Shown: positions 53,907 to 60,919 of the stretch, one piece after another | Numbering within the stretch: the first letter of the stretch is position 1 | How the letters are laid out: every line of letters starts with the position of its first letter | Assembly: GCF_002968575.1 (NCBI RefSeq) | Contig: NZ_PVBM01000005.1 | Span: 62,001 to 126,000, forward strand | DNA: 64,000 nt | Direction: 5' to 3' | Origin: Neorhizobium huautlense | GTDB taxonomy: Bacteria > Pseudomonadota > Alphaproteobacteria > Rhizobiales > Rhizobiaceae | Program-made: the position numbers and the translations under genes | The notes under the pieces: generated by a model | The model's database searches: none | Told to the model about the DNA's origin: nothing | Seen by the model: the letters and a program-made list of their open reading frames with translations, nothing else

Positions 53907-53937
53907 GCCGATTTTTCAATCGCCCTTTGCGCGGAAC
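53902..53937. repeat. Inverted repeat joining two divergent GSR -35 boxes
   Basis: GTTCCGC (53902-53908) and GCGGAAC (53931-53937) are exact reverse complements; inside them CGATT (53909-53913) pairs with AATCG (53918-53922). The outer arms are themselves the -35 elements of the leftward and rightward GSR promoters, so the symmetry arises at least partly from the paired promoter layout. Confidence 0.6.
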
Positions 53938-53957
53938 AATCCTCAAGGGCATCGGTT
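53933..53957 (+). promoter_or_regulatory. GSR-type promoter of the small stress gene series
   Basis: GGAAC (53933-53937), 17 bases, GTT (53955-53957) followed by TTG. Predicted start about 53968, leaving a 20-base leader with CAGGGAGAAG before the ATG at 53988. Confidence 0.75.
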
Positions 53958-53987
53958 TTGCACTGAGAAGACAGGGAGAAGAACACT

Positions 53988-54257
53988 ATGAGCAAAGCCG
54001 TAGAAACCACCAGCCACAAGGAAATCCGGCAGTGGATCGAGGAACGCGGCGGTCACCCGGCCCGCGTGAAAGGCGCCGAGGAGGGCGGTATCCTGCGTGT
54101 CGATTTCGGTAAGCCGGAAGAGTCCCTGGAGGAAATCGCATGGGAGGATTTCTTCTCGATCTTCGACGAGAACAAGCTCGCCTTCCTCTACCAGGAAGAA
54201 ACGGAAGCGGGCAAAACCAGCCGTTTCAACAAGTTTGTCTCTCGCACGAAGCACTGA
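53988..54257 (+). CDS. Small hypothetical stress-regulated protein (89 residues)
   Basis: An 89-residue acidic protein, probably compactly folded: EIRQWIEERGGHPARVKGAE, GGILRVDFGKPEESLEEIAW and FFSIFDENKLAFLYQEET. The pattern (helix, then a strand-rich core) is found in many rhizobial hypothetical proteins that are sometimes labelled as glucan-branching-enzyme-like, without evidence of such activity. It is the first of three small genes behind a GSR promoter, with GGGAGAAG as ribosome site. Confidence 0.82.
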   Translation: MSKAVETTSHKEIRQWIEERGGHPARVKGAEEGGILRVDFGKPEESLEEIAWEDFFSIFDENKLAFLYQEETEAGKTSRFNKFVSRTKH

Positions 54258-54305
54258 CGGTCTGCAGCTCAAATGCTGCGGCTGATTGCCCGAAAGGAGC
54301 ACGAT

Positions 54306-54506
54306 ATGTCCAAGCACTTCAAGACCGTTCGGCCAAGTGACGCCGATCTCAAAGCCGACCCCGGTATCGGCCAGTCGAAAGGGCTGAACCGTTTCGACGG
54401 CAATGACGAAATCATCGGGGAAAACACCGACGAGGGCGATGTCGGCAACGACACCAACCGTTTCGGCGGCGTCGACCCCAATCAGCGCGGTCGCGCCAAC
54501 AAATAG
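54306..54506 (+). CDS. Small hydrophilic hypothetical protein (66 residues)
   Basis: A 66-residue protein rich in D, N and G, with no cysteine or tryptophan (DADLKADPGIGQSKGLNRF, NDTNRFGGVDPNQRGRANK). It is probably disordered, resembling hydrophilin-type stress proteins. The start at 54306 is supported by AAGGAGC; a longer frame from 54273 lacks a site. It is 48 bp after the 89-residue gene and likely on the same transcript. Confidence 0.72.
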   Translation: MSKHFKTVRPSDADLKADPGIGQSKGLNRFDGNDEIIGENTDEGDVGNDTNRFGGVDPNQRGRANK

Positions 54507-54527
54507 CGAGGTCAGGAGGAACCGACC

Positions 54528-54770
54528 ATGCAAGGCAACAAGACCCACCAGCAGCAGCGGGATATCCTTCAAAAGGGCGTCAATACCGCGAATGCGGGCA
54601 AGGATTTCGATCCCAAGGCAGACCTGAATCGCAGTGACGCAGCCCGCGAGGCCTTTCGAAAAGGTGACAATCTGGACATGCGGGCGGCGGATGTTTCGAT
54701 GAAGGATGATCCTGCCATTATCCGCGGCCGCAACCAGGAAAGCGAACACCACAAGGGTAGCGGCTCCTGA
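54528..54770 (+). CDS. Small hydrophilic hypothetical protein (80 residues)
   Basis: An 80-residue charged protein (KTHQQQRDILQKGVNTANAG, ADLNRSDAAREAFRKGDN, ending EHHKGSGS) without hydrophobic core or cysteine. AGGAGGAACC precedes the ATG. Third gene of the likely stress operon 53988-54770. Function unknown. Confidence 0.75.
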   Translation: MQGNKTHQQQRDILQKGVNTANAGKDFDPKADLNRSDAAREAFRKGDNLDMRAADVSMKDDPAIIRGRNQESEHHKGSGS

Positions 54771-54782
54771 CTTTCAGTGAAT

Positions 54783-54807
54783 GGAACCGAACGACAATCC
54801 CGGTGTT
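54783..54807 (+). promoter_or_regulatory. GSR-type promoter before the phosphoribosyltransferase gene
   Basis: GGAAC (54783-54787), 17 bases, GTT (54805-54807). It lies just after the stop of the 80-residue gene and about 90 bases before the next start, so the leader would be near 80 bases. Confidence 0.6.
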
Positions 54808-54896
54808 GTCCGACGCCGCCCGGTGTTATGATGACATAGGGTTGGAGGAAGCGACGGCGCGGCTGGTGGCCGCGCCACATGTGGTGGGAGGATAAC

Positions 54897-55577
54897 ATGT
54901 TCGGTTCAGGCGCAACTTTTTCCGATCGCGAGGATGCCGGCAGGCAGCTAGCGGAAGCGATGAAGGGGATGCCGCTACGCGCTCCCGTCGTCATGGCACT
55001 GCCCCGCGGCGGCGTGCCCGTGGCCTTCGAGATCGCTCAAAGGCTCGGAGCACCCCTCGATCTCCTGATCGTCCGCAGGATCGCAGCTCCCGGTCATCCC
55101 GAATACGGCATAGGCGCCGTGGTGGACGGCAAGGAACCTTATGTCGTGGTCAACGAGGAGGCAGCCCGGCATTTCCAGATCCCACCGGGTTATCTGGTGA
55201 GCGAAAAAGACCATCAGCTCGCCGAAATCGAGCGTCGTCATCGGATCTATTTCGGCGAAGACGAACCGGAGGATCACGACCATGCGGGTCAAGACGTCAT
55301 TCTGGTCGATGACGGCATTGCCAACGGAGGCTCCATCCGAGCCGGCATCCATGCGCTGAAAGAGATGGGCGTGCGTTCCATCCGGGTCGCCGTGCCGGTT
55401 GCCCCGCGGGCTTTTCTGGAAATCTTGCGCGATGAGGTCGACGAGATCATCTGCCTGTCGACCCCGGAACATCTCGATGCGGTCAGGCGCTATTACCAGG
55501 ATTTCACCGAAACCACCGATCAGGACGTCGTGCGCCTCTTGAAGGATGCCCGGCGGCTGACGCGGATGATCCATTGA
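54897..55577 (+). CDS. Phosphoribosyltransferase-domain protein
   Basis: A 226-residue protein with a type I phosphoribosyltransferase fold. The N-terminal MALPRGGVPVAFEIAQRLGAPLDLLIVRRI and PEYGIGAVVDG are typical, and the PRPP loop reads ILVDDGIANGGSIRAG around residue 140. In this subfamily the true substrate is unknown. ATG at 54897 follows GGGAGGA; an earlier frame at 54879 lacks a site. Preceded by a GSR-type promoter. Confidence 0.82.
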   Translation: MFGSGATFSDREDAGRQLAEAMKGMPLRAPVVMALPRGGVPVAFEIAQRLGAPLDLLIVRRIAAPGHPEYGIGAVVDGKEPYVVVNEEAARHFQIPPGYLVSEKDHQLAEIERRHRIYFGEDEPEDHDHAGQDVILVDDGIANGGSIRAGIHALKEMGVRSIRVAVPVAPRAFLEILRDEVDEIICLSTPEHLDAVRRYYQDFTETTDQDVVRLLKDARRLTRMIH

Positions 55578-55580
55578 GGG

Positions 55581-56333
55581 TCATATCTCGACCGTCGTCA
55601 GCAGAGGCAGGTGATCGGAGGCGCGGCGGGCAAGCGGCGCCGAGATAACCTGCGTCTCCACGGGCTTGACCTCCTGGGAGACGAATATGTGATCGATCCT
55701 CAACAGCGGATAGCGCGACGGGAATGTAGCCTTAGGTTTCGCCCCGGATCCAACCTGCACATCCGCCAGGCGGCGCGCTGCAGCCTTATAGGTGGCGGTG
55801 GACGGTATTGCATTGAAATCTCCCATCAGGATCACCGGCCTGTTATGGCAGGCCGAGTTGCCGAGCCATGAGGGCCCCAAAAGGGTGTTGATCTGCCGGA
55901 TGCGTTCGCGTCCGCGCAGGCCGAGATGGGTGTTGAAGACCTGCAGGCGGTGATCGCCCAGCGCAATTTCGACCCAGACTGCGCCGCGTTGCTCGCCGAT
56001 CGATGGAAGGCCGGCGCCCTTTATCGTTGTTGCCGGCAGGGCTGTCAGGATGGCGTCGCCATACCGCTCTTCCGCGACGCTGAGGGCGGCATGGAAGTGG
56101 TACTCCATCTGCAGCAGGGAAGCGATCGCGTGGGCCTGGTCGACACCGCCGGTGCGAACGCGGCCGACATCCAGCTCCTGCAGTCCGATGATATCCGGCT
56201 CTGCCGCAGCAATGACCTCCGCGATCCGCGCCGGATCAAGCCTGCGGTCGGTGCCGATGCAGCTGTGAACGTTGTAACTGAGGATTTTTAGGCGACGCCT
56301 GCGGGAAGGTGAAGGAGTTGTTCGATCGTTCAT
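55581..56333 (-). CDS. Endonuclease/exonuclease/phosphatase-family protein
   Basis: A 250-residue DNase I-like fold protein. Motifs: LKILSYNVHSCIG at the N-terminus, DIIGLQELDVGRVR with the metal-binding E, VFNTHLGLRG, ILMGDFNAIP and the final LARRASDHLPLLTTVEI with the catalytic histidine. Members cleave DNA or phosphodiesters of lipids. Start at 56333 coincides with the transcript start predicted from the minus-strand GSR promoter, so the mRNA may be leaderless. The gene shares an overlapping promoter with the UPF0104 gene and is near a phospholipase D gene. Confidence 0.85.
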   Translation of the reverse strand: MNDRTTPSPSRRRRLKILSYNVHSCIGTDRRLDPARIAEVIAAAEPDIIGLQELDVGRVRTGGVDQAHAIASLLQMEYHFHAALSVAEERYGDAILTALPATTIKGAGLPSIGEQRGAVWVEIALGDHRLQVFNTHLGLRGRERIRQINTLLGPSWLGNSACHNRPVILMGDFNAIPSTATYKAAARRLADVQVGSGAKPKATFPSRYPLLRIDHIFVSQEVKPVETQVISAPLARRASDHLPLLTTVEI

Positions 56334-56340
56334 AGCGCTG

Positions 56341-56366
56341 GGAACACCTTTACCTAAGTTTTCGTT
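56341..56366 (+). promoter_or_regulatory. GSR-type promoter of the UPF0104 gene
   Basis: GGAAC (56341-56345), 18 bases, GTT (56364-56366). Predicted start about 56376, leaving a 23-base leader with GGGAGG before the ATG at 56399. Confidence 0.7.
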
Positions 56367-56368
56367 CC
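56343..56368 (-). promoter_or_regulatory. GSR-type promoter of the EEP gene, overlapping the opposite one
   Basis: On the minus strand GGAAC (56368-56364), 18 bases, GTT (56345-56343). It reuses the other promoter's -10 region as its -35. Predicted start falls at about 56333, the A of the start codon. Confidence 0.65.
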
Positions 56369-56398
56369 CGATGTCGGAGAACCGCAACGGGAGGATTT

Positions 56399-57337
56399 AT
56401 GCCTGCGAAACGCCATCTGCTGAAGCTCTTAATCGGTGCAGCAATCTGCGTGGCGGTCTTCCTGCTTTACCGAAGCCTTGGTCGCTACACTCTCGACGAG
56501 ATCGAGGAGTCGCTTCAGGCGATTATCGGCATCCGACTGATGAGCGCCTTTTTCTTCGTCATCCTCTCCTATTTGTGCCTTACCGGCTTCGATACGCTCG
56601 CTGTCGCCTACACGGGCCGCAGGCTTTTATATCGGCAGACTGCGCTCGCCTCCTTCACTGCTCTGTCCATCGGGCACAATGTCGGGCTGGCGGCCCTGAG
56701 CAGCGGCGCGGTGCGCTATCGGTTCTATTCGCGCTGGGGGTTGACCGCCGAAGATGTGGCGAAGGTCATCATCTTCTGCGGTATCACCGTGGGGCTCGGG
56801 CTCGCCACCCTTGCCGGCCTGGCACTTCTGCTGCAGCCCCCGGAAACGGACCTGTTCCGGCTGGATGGATGGGTGAAAGGAGCCGTCGGGATGTTGTGTC
56901 TGGCGCTTCCGTCCGCCTATCTGCTGGTATGTGCCTTCGTGCACCGGCCCCTCCATCTGAAAACATGGAGATTCCAACCGCCGCCGCTGAAGCTGGCGCT
57001 GGGCCAGATTCTCATCGGCACCCTCAACTTCGCCTCCGTCGCGGCAGCTATTCATCAGCTTCTCGCGAGCTTCACCGATACCGGCTATCTTGCCGTGGCG
57101 ACGACCTATGTCACAGCCAACATCGCCGCTCTGATCAGCCATGTGCCCGGCGGACTCGGCGTACTGGAAGCCACCATGCTGAGCATTCTGCCTTCGACGG
57201 CCTCCATCGGGGCTCTCATCGCCTTCCGGGTGCTTTACTTTTTCGTGCCGCTGGGGATCGGGATCCCGACCTTGCTAGTGACCGAAGCCTATTATCGGCA
57301 TCGCGCTGGAAGGCTGTCAGAGCAGACGGTGGTGTGA
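56399..57337 (+). CDS. UPF0104 / lysylphosphatidylglycerol synthase-type membrane protein
   Basis: A 312-residue integral membrane protein of the flippase-like UPF0104/LPG_synthase_TM family with about eight membrane helices. N-terminal LIGAAICVAVFLLYRSLGR and ALSIGHNVGLAALSSGAVRYRFYSRWGL are characteristic, as is HVPGGLGVLEATMLSILP. It may move or modify phospholipids. GGGAGG precedes the start. Its 3' end overlaps the convergent phospholipase D gene by 21 bp. Confidence 0.85.
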   Translation: MPAKRHLLKLLIGAAICVAVFLLYRSLGRYTLDEIEESLQAIIGIRLMSAFFFVILSYLCLTGFDTLAVAYTGRRLLYRQTALASFTALSIGHNVGLAALSSGAVRYRFYSRWGLTAEDVAKVIIFCGITVGLGLATLAGLALLLQPPETDLFRLDGWVKGAVGMLCLALPSAYLLVCAFVHRPLHLKTWRFQPPPLKLALGQILIGTLNFASVAAAIHQLLASFTDTGYLAVATTYVTANIAALISHVPGGLGVLEATMLSILPSTASIGALIAFRVLYFFVPLGIGIPTLLVTEAYYRHRAGRLSEQTVV

Positions 57338-58822
57338 GAGGCGGAGGAAAAGGCGGCGCAGAGCATTTTTGATTTCCGGAATCGGCCAGAAGGGCTGTTT
57401 GGGATCGATGATTCCGGTGCCAACCAGAGACTGCGTTTCACCCTTTTCAGGATTGACGTCGAACGGCCTGAGGCCGCGCGGCTTGACGTTGAGCCGGTCG
57501 ACAGAACGCACCATCGACCCAGTTTCCTCGATGAGGCGCGCCACTTCTGCCGGCTCCGCATCCAGATGTTCGGCAAGAAGGTCGTTGCGCAGCGCGTTGA
57601 CGGCCGTCTGGCCCGCCGGGTCATAGGTCTCTATGGCCAGGTCACACTCGGTATCGAGGCCCTCCGAACGGTTGTTCAGATTGGAGGAGCCCACACGAAC
57701 GAAGCAATTATCGACAATGATGACCTTGGAGTGGACGATCACCTCCAGATCGCCCCCCTTGCCGTTGGGCACCACGGCATAAAAGACCCGCAGGCGGCCA
57801 TAACGGTCCGCACGCTTGAGGCGGCGGATCAGTCGGTTGCGGTTGTGCCCCATCATCAGCTTTTCCAGGAAGCCATGGGATTCTCGGGTCACGACGACGA
57901 TAATCTCGGGGCCGTCGGCTCTGCGAAGCTGCTTGGCGAGCGTTCGCGCCAAGCCAAAGGAGGCGAGGTACTGCGTCTCGATGTACAGATGGTGCCTGGC
58001 GGCTTTTAGCGCGTCGTGCGTCAACCGGATCGCCTCGCGATGGCCGCGGCGGCCTTTCCATTTCCAGGGTTCGGTGAGTGCAAGGCCGGTATTGCAATGG
58101 GTAAGCGCCGGCTCAAGGTCCGCCGGCCAGGGCTCCTCTCCGGTAATATCCAGGGGCTCCAGAACTTCTCGTGTAGTCTTCCTCCACCGGCGGCGAGCCA
58201 CATCGCCGATCAGCCTGGCAGTGTCGCCGCTGACGATCGTCTGCATGTCGTGGACCGGTCCATAGGGCGTGCCGTCGGCCGATTGCCGCAGTGGATGGTC
58301 TGCCGCATGGCTGCGATCGTCCCAGCGCCGGGCGGTAAGATCGATGCCCCCCAGGAAGGCGGTCTTGTCGTCGATGACGACGATCTTCTGGTGGTGGCTT
58401 GCCCGCAAGGGATGCTCGAAATCGAGATGAACGCGAATGCGCGGATGATCGCTCCAGGTCATCCTGCCAAACATCTTGAGGCTCTTGCTGGAATAGACCG
58501 GGCCCATTCCCCAGACGAGGATACGGACCTGCAGCGCCGGCTTTTCCTCGACAAGTCTGCGAAGCAGTTCCCCCAGCGTCTCTTCATCTCCTTCTCGGAC
58601 TTTCAGACGAATGTCCGGGTTGAAGTCCCAGCCGACGATGGAGATTGAGCGTTCCGCCTGCCGAAGCACTTGGTCGAGCCGGAGAAAATACTCCTCTCCG
58701 TCGACGAGGAAAGCGAGTTTCTTCGCTCGCGCGCTGCCCCATGCATTGCGGCCCGGGCGAATGATCGGCTCCGCCTTGGGAACGGTTCGCGTCGTTTGAT
58801 CGGATTGTATTTTCACGTCCAC
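57317..58822 (-). CDS. Phospholipase D-family enzyme (cardiolipin synthase-like)
   Basis: About 501 residues with two HKD motifs: HHQKIVVIDDKTAFLGGID and HSKVIIVDNCFVRVGSSNLNNRS, as in phosphatidyltransferases and phospholipases D. It acts on phosphodiesters at the membrane. I set the start at GTG 58822 (VDVKIQSDQ) because the GSR promoter upstream predicts a transcript start near 58841, which excludes an ATG at 58882; AGGTGG lies five bases before the GTG. A GTG at 58816 is also possible. Confidence 0.82.
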   Translation of the reverse strand: MDVKIQSDQTTRTVPKAEPIIRPGRNAWGSARAKKLAFLVDGEEYFLRLDQVLRQAERSISIVGWDFNPDIRLKVREGDEETLGELLRRLVEEKPALQVRILVWGMGPVYSSKSLKMFGRMTWSDHPRIRVHLDFEHPLRASHHQKIVVIDDKTAFLGGIDLTARRWDDRSHAADHPLRQSADGTPYGPVHDMQTIVSGDTARLIGDVARRRWRKTTREVLEPLDITGEEPWPADLEPALTHCNTGLALTEPWKWKGRRGHREAIRLTHDALKAARHHLYIETQYLASFGLARTLAKQLRRADGPEIIVVVTRESHGFLEKLMMGHNRNRLIRRLKRADRYGRLRVFYAVVPNGKGGDLEVIVHSKVIIVDNCFVRVGSSNLNNRSEGLDTECDLAIETYDPAGQTAVNALRNDLLAEHLDAEPAEVARLIEETGSMVRSVDRLNVKPRGLRPFDVNPEKGETQSLVGTGIIDPKQPFWPIPEIKNALRRLFLRLSHHRLL

Positions 58823-58851
58823 CTGCGCCACCTGATGATTTGGTGACAAGA

Positions 58852-58877
58852 AACGCCGGATTTTTGGCCTTTGTTCC
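58852..58877 (-). promoter_or_regulatory. GSR-type promoter of the phospholipase D-family gene
   Basis: On the minus strand GGAAC (58877-58873), 18 bases, GTT (58854-58852) followed by TC. Predicted start about 58841, with a leader of about 19 bases to GTG 58822. Confidence 0.68.
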
Positions 58878-58910
58878 AACAATCCGGTGGCTGTCGCAGT
58901 CTTGTACCAT

Positions 58911-59075
58911 TTATTTGGTGGTTACAACTCCCGGCGGACGGGGCGCGACAAGTTCGGCGCCTGCATCGCCAAATATTTCGATGGCGGCGATCAGGCCCAG
59001 GAGGATGAGAGCGGCAGCGACCAGTAGCTTCCATAAGCCGGCCTTTACCGGTGTCTGGTGGTGCGTCTGTTTCAT
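58911..59075 (-). CDS. Small single-span membrane protein (54 residues)
   Basis: A 54-residue peptide with one strong hydrophobic helix (GLWKLLVAAALILLGLIAAI) after a short basic, histidine-containing N-terminus (KQTHHQTPVK) and a proline-rich tail. The start at 59075 follows ATCGGGAC; an upstream frame to 59114 has no site. It lies between the phospholipase D and proline-rich genes. Function unknown. Confidence 0.6.
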   Translation of the reverse strand: MKQTHHQTPVKAGLWKLLVAAALILLGLIAAIEIFGDAGAELVAPRPPGVVTTK

Positions 59076-59154
59076 GTCCCGATGGTTCAGGTTGCTATGG
59101 CTTCGAATGTCCATGAGTATCCTTGCGGCGCTCCAGCCGCGCCATTCCCTCGAT

Positions 59155-59331
59155 TCAGGCCAGTCTGCCGGGCGGCATATAAACTGGCGGGTTGGGATTT
59201 TCGTCCGGATTTGGCAGTGGAGATTCGTCCGGCAGGCGATCGGGTTCTGGTTCGTCGATGGGTGGTTCCGGATTCCAAATCGGCGCCGGCATTGGCGGAC
59301 GGTCGCCCGGTTCGCGAGGGTCAGGTGTCAT
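59155..59331 (-). CDS. Small proline-rich stress-regulated protein (58 residues)
   Basis: A 58-residue open frame of which about one third is proline, with repeated PEP, PDE and NP units (MTPDPREPGDRPPMPAPIWN at the start, ending VYMPPGRLA). GGGAG lies eight bases before the ATG and a GGAAC-N17-GTT promoter lies about 17 bases further back, so I accept it as a real gene even though it is very short. Possibly extracytoplasmic or disordered; function unknown. Confidence 0.7.
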   Translation of the reverse strand: MTPDPREPGDRPPMPAPIWNPEPPIDEPEPDRLPDESPLPNPDENPNPPVYMPPGRLA

Positions 59332-59671
59332 TACTACACTCCCTGTTACTCACTGAACAACCGTTCCGCATGAAGATTGTTCCTCGCAAACGACGGCATG
59401 AAAAAACTGCGAGCCATTGGGGGGCAGCCGATCAGAAGCAGCGGGCTGGCGACGAAGATTGCTGCAGCAACACGTCCGGCGTGGCATTTTTAGGTCATGG
59501 TCTTGCCCCTATGCTGTGGAATTATGCCCTTGGACAATTCGCGAACCTGCGCCATGTTTCCTTCGTGCAGGATGGATCCGCGAAGTCCTTTCGGGGATCG
59601 CTGCCCGAGCCCTGATTGTTCAGAGACCCAAAACGTCACTTTCTGGGGGCAATCTTTTGGAGGAGAGGCGA
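59332..59671. other. 340-bp gap between the proline-rich and DUF892 genes
   Basis: The left end holds the leftward GSR promoter (59383-59359). A degenerate rightward version (GGATC, 18 bases, GTT, 59595-59620) lies about 50 bases before the DUF892 start. Elsewhere I see only short open frames without ribosome sites and no convincing RNA structure. Confidence 0.5.
59359..59383 (-). promoter_or_regulatory. GSR-type promoter of the proline-rich gene
   Basis: On the minus strand GGAAC (59383-59379), 17 bases, GTT (59361-59359). Predicted start about 59348 leaves a 17-base leader containing AGGGAG. Confidence 0.68.
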
Positions 59672-60184
59672 ATGACACATGCCCGAGACAATTTTCTCGT
59701 GTGGCTTCGTTCCGCGCACGCGATGGAGGAGCAGGCAATCACCATGCTGACCGACCAATCGCGGCGGATAGAAAGCTATCCGGACCTCAAGGCACAGATC
59801 ATCCGTCACCTCCACGAGACCGAGGGCCACGCACAGGCGCTGAAGAGCCTGCTCGACCAGTTTTCCAGTTCAGGCGGGGTGCTGACGCTCAAGGATGTGG
59901 CGGCCAAGCTGGCAGCCAAGGCCCAAGGGGTCGGCGGCATGTTGGTCAGCGACGAAATCGTCAAGGGAGCGATGGGAAGCTATGCCTTCGAGCATCTGGA
60001 AATCGCCAGCTATCGCGTGCTGATCGCTGCGGCCGACGAACTGGAGGAGAGGGAGGCCAAAGCCGTATTTGAGCGGATACTGGAGGAGGAAATAGTAATG
60101 GCGGATTGGCTGGGGGCTAATCTCGATCCGCTGACGCGCATCTTCCTGATGCGCGACGAGCGGGATTTGATGGCCAAAAGATAA
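59672..60184 (+). CDS. DUF892 ferritin-like stress protein (YciF/YciE-like)
   Basis: A 170-residue four-helix-bundle protein of the DUF892 family (FLVWLRSAHAMEEQAITMLTDQSRRIESYP, HLHETEGHAQALKSLLDQF, EHLEIASYRVLIAAADELEE). Several E/H residues in helices (E20, E51, H54 region, E111) could bind a di-metal site as in YciF. E. coli homologues are induced by osmotic and general stress. GGAGGAGAGG precedes the ATG at 59672; earlier in-frame starts have no site. A one-mismatch GSR promoter lies upstream. Confidence 0.84.
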   Translation: MTHARDNFLVWLRSAHAMEEQAITMLTDQSRRIESYPDLKAQIIRHLHETEGHAQALKSLLDQFSSSGGVLTLKDVAAKLAAKAQGVGGMLVSDEIVKGAMGSYAFEHLEIASYRVLIAAADELEEREAKAVFERILEEEIVMADWLGANLDPLTRIFLMRDERDLMAKR

Positions 60185-60213
60185 CGGGCCGTCGCCAGGA
60201 CGGCTGCATCCGG

Positions 60214-60429
60214 TCAGAATTTCGAGATCTCGCCGCCATCGAGCTGAATCTCGAGTTCCTTCTCGTTCCTGATACCCTGCTGATAAAGTTGAATAATCTG
60301 CGCAGCGAGATCGTTGGCGGCCAGGCTTTCGCCGGTCAAGCCGCGCTCGGCACAAATACCGTCGAAGACGCGCTTGAGGAAAGCCAACTCACGTGGTTCG
60401 AACGTATTGGTGAGGACTGCCGAATTCAT
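60214..60429 (-). CDS. Small hypothetical protein (71 residues)
   Basis: A 71-residue, mostly helical hydrophilic protein (EPRELAFLKRVFDGICAERG, LAAQIIQLYQQGIRNEKELE). The start at 60429 is set by GGAGGC; the frame continues upstream but without homology signs. It is convergent with the DUF892 gene. No domain recognised; the helix pattern recalls small adaptor proteins of rhizobia. Confidence 0.7.
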   Translation of the reverse strand: MNSAVLTNTFEPRELAFLKRVFDGICAERGLTGESLAANDLAAQIIQLYQQGIRNEKELEIQLDGGEISKF

Positions 60430-60615
60430 CTTTTCAGCCTCCACTGCGGGGGGCGAAAGCGCTTTCTGTCTTCCAGTCGCCAGCGCCCGTATCAATGGCT
60501 GGCAATGGCTCAAGACTACTCTTTTTGCCGTCCTTTTCAAGGCAGGAACGGTCAATGTTTCGACAGAGGCCACGTTTTGGGCCCCTCTCAACCAGACGTG
60601 ATTAGGCAGCGTTTT

Positions 60616-60831
60616 CTAGTCATCCAGATGGTTGGCCTCATGGTCGTGAAATTGCTCGGTCTGGACTGTTTTGCTGTCCAGTCCGCGCTCCCGCGAGTGC
60701 TGTGCCTTGTCTCTGTTGGAAAGAACCATGTTCTCCGGAAGGATGTCCTTGTCGATATCCGTCATGGCGCCATTTCCGCTGCCTTTGCCAGTCGCGCCTG
60801 ATCCCATGTGTTTCGAATTGGCATTGGCCAT
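60616..60831 (-). CDS. Small hydrophilic hypothetical protein (71 residues)
   Basis: A 71-residue protein rich in G, N, D and H with no hydrophobic core (SKHMGSGATGKGSGNGAMTD, EQFHDHEANHLDD at the end), probably disordered. AGGAGGAAG precedes the ATG at 60831. It resembles the hydrophilic proteins at 43.3 and 54.3-54.8 kb in composition, but I see no GGAAC-type promoter before it. Confidence 0.72.
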   Translation of the reverse strand: MANANSKHMGSGATGKGSGNGAMTDIDKDILPENMVLSNRDKAQHSRERGLDSKTVQTEQFHDHEANHLDD

Positions 60832-60919
60832 GAGTTCTTCCTCCTGATGTTTTTTCCGATCGGAGACAGAACCTCCAAAGTGCGTTTTTGATCCTGAAAA
60901 GGTGTGGGAAGCGGCAAGA

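Noticed and set aside
53681-54019. A 112-codon minus-strand frame spanning the small-RNA region
   Set aside because: It runs through two hairpins and the terminator, has no ribosome site and low-complexity composition. The stretch is better explained as RNA.
59345-59480. A minus-strand hydrophobic, lipoprotein-like open stretch (VAAAIFVASPLLLIGC)
   Set aside because: No start codon with ribosome site in frame, and a stop lies just upstream. It also runs through the GSR promoter of the proline-rich gene.
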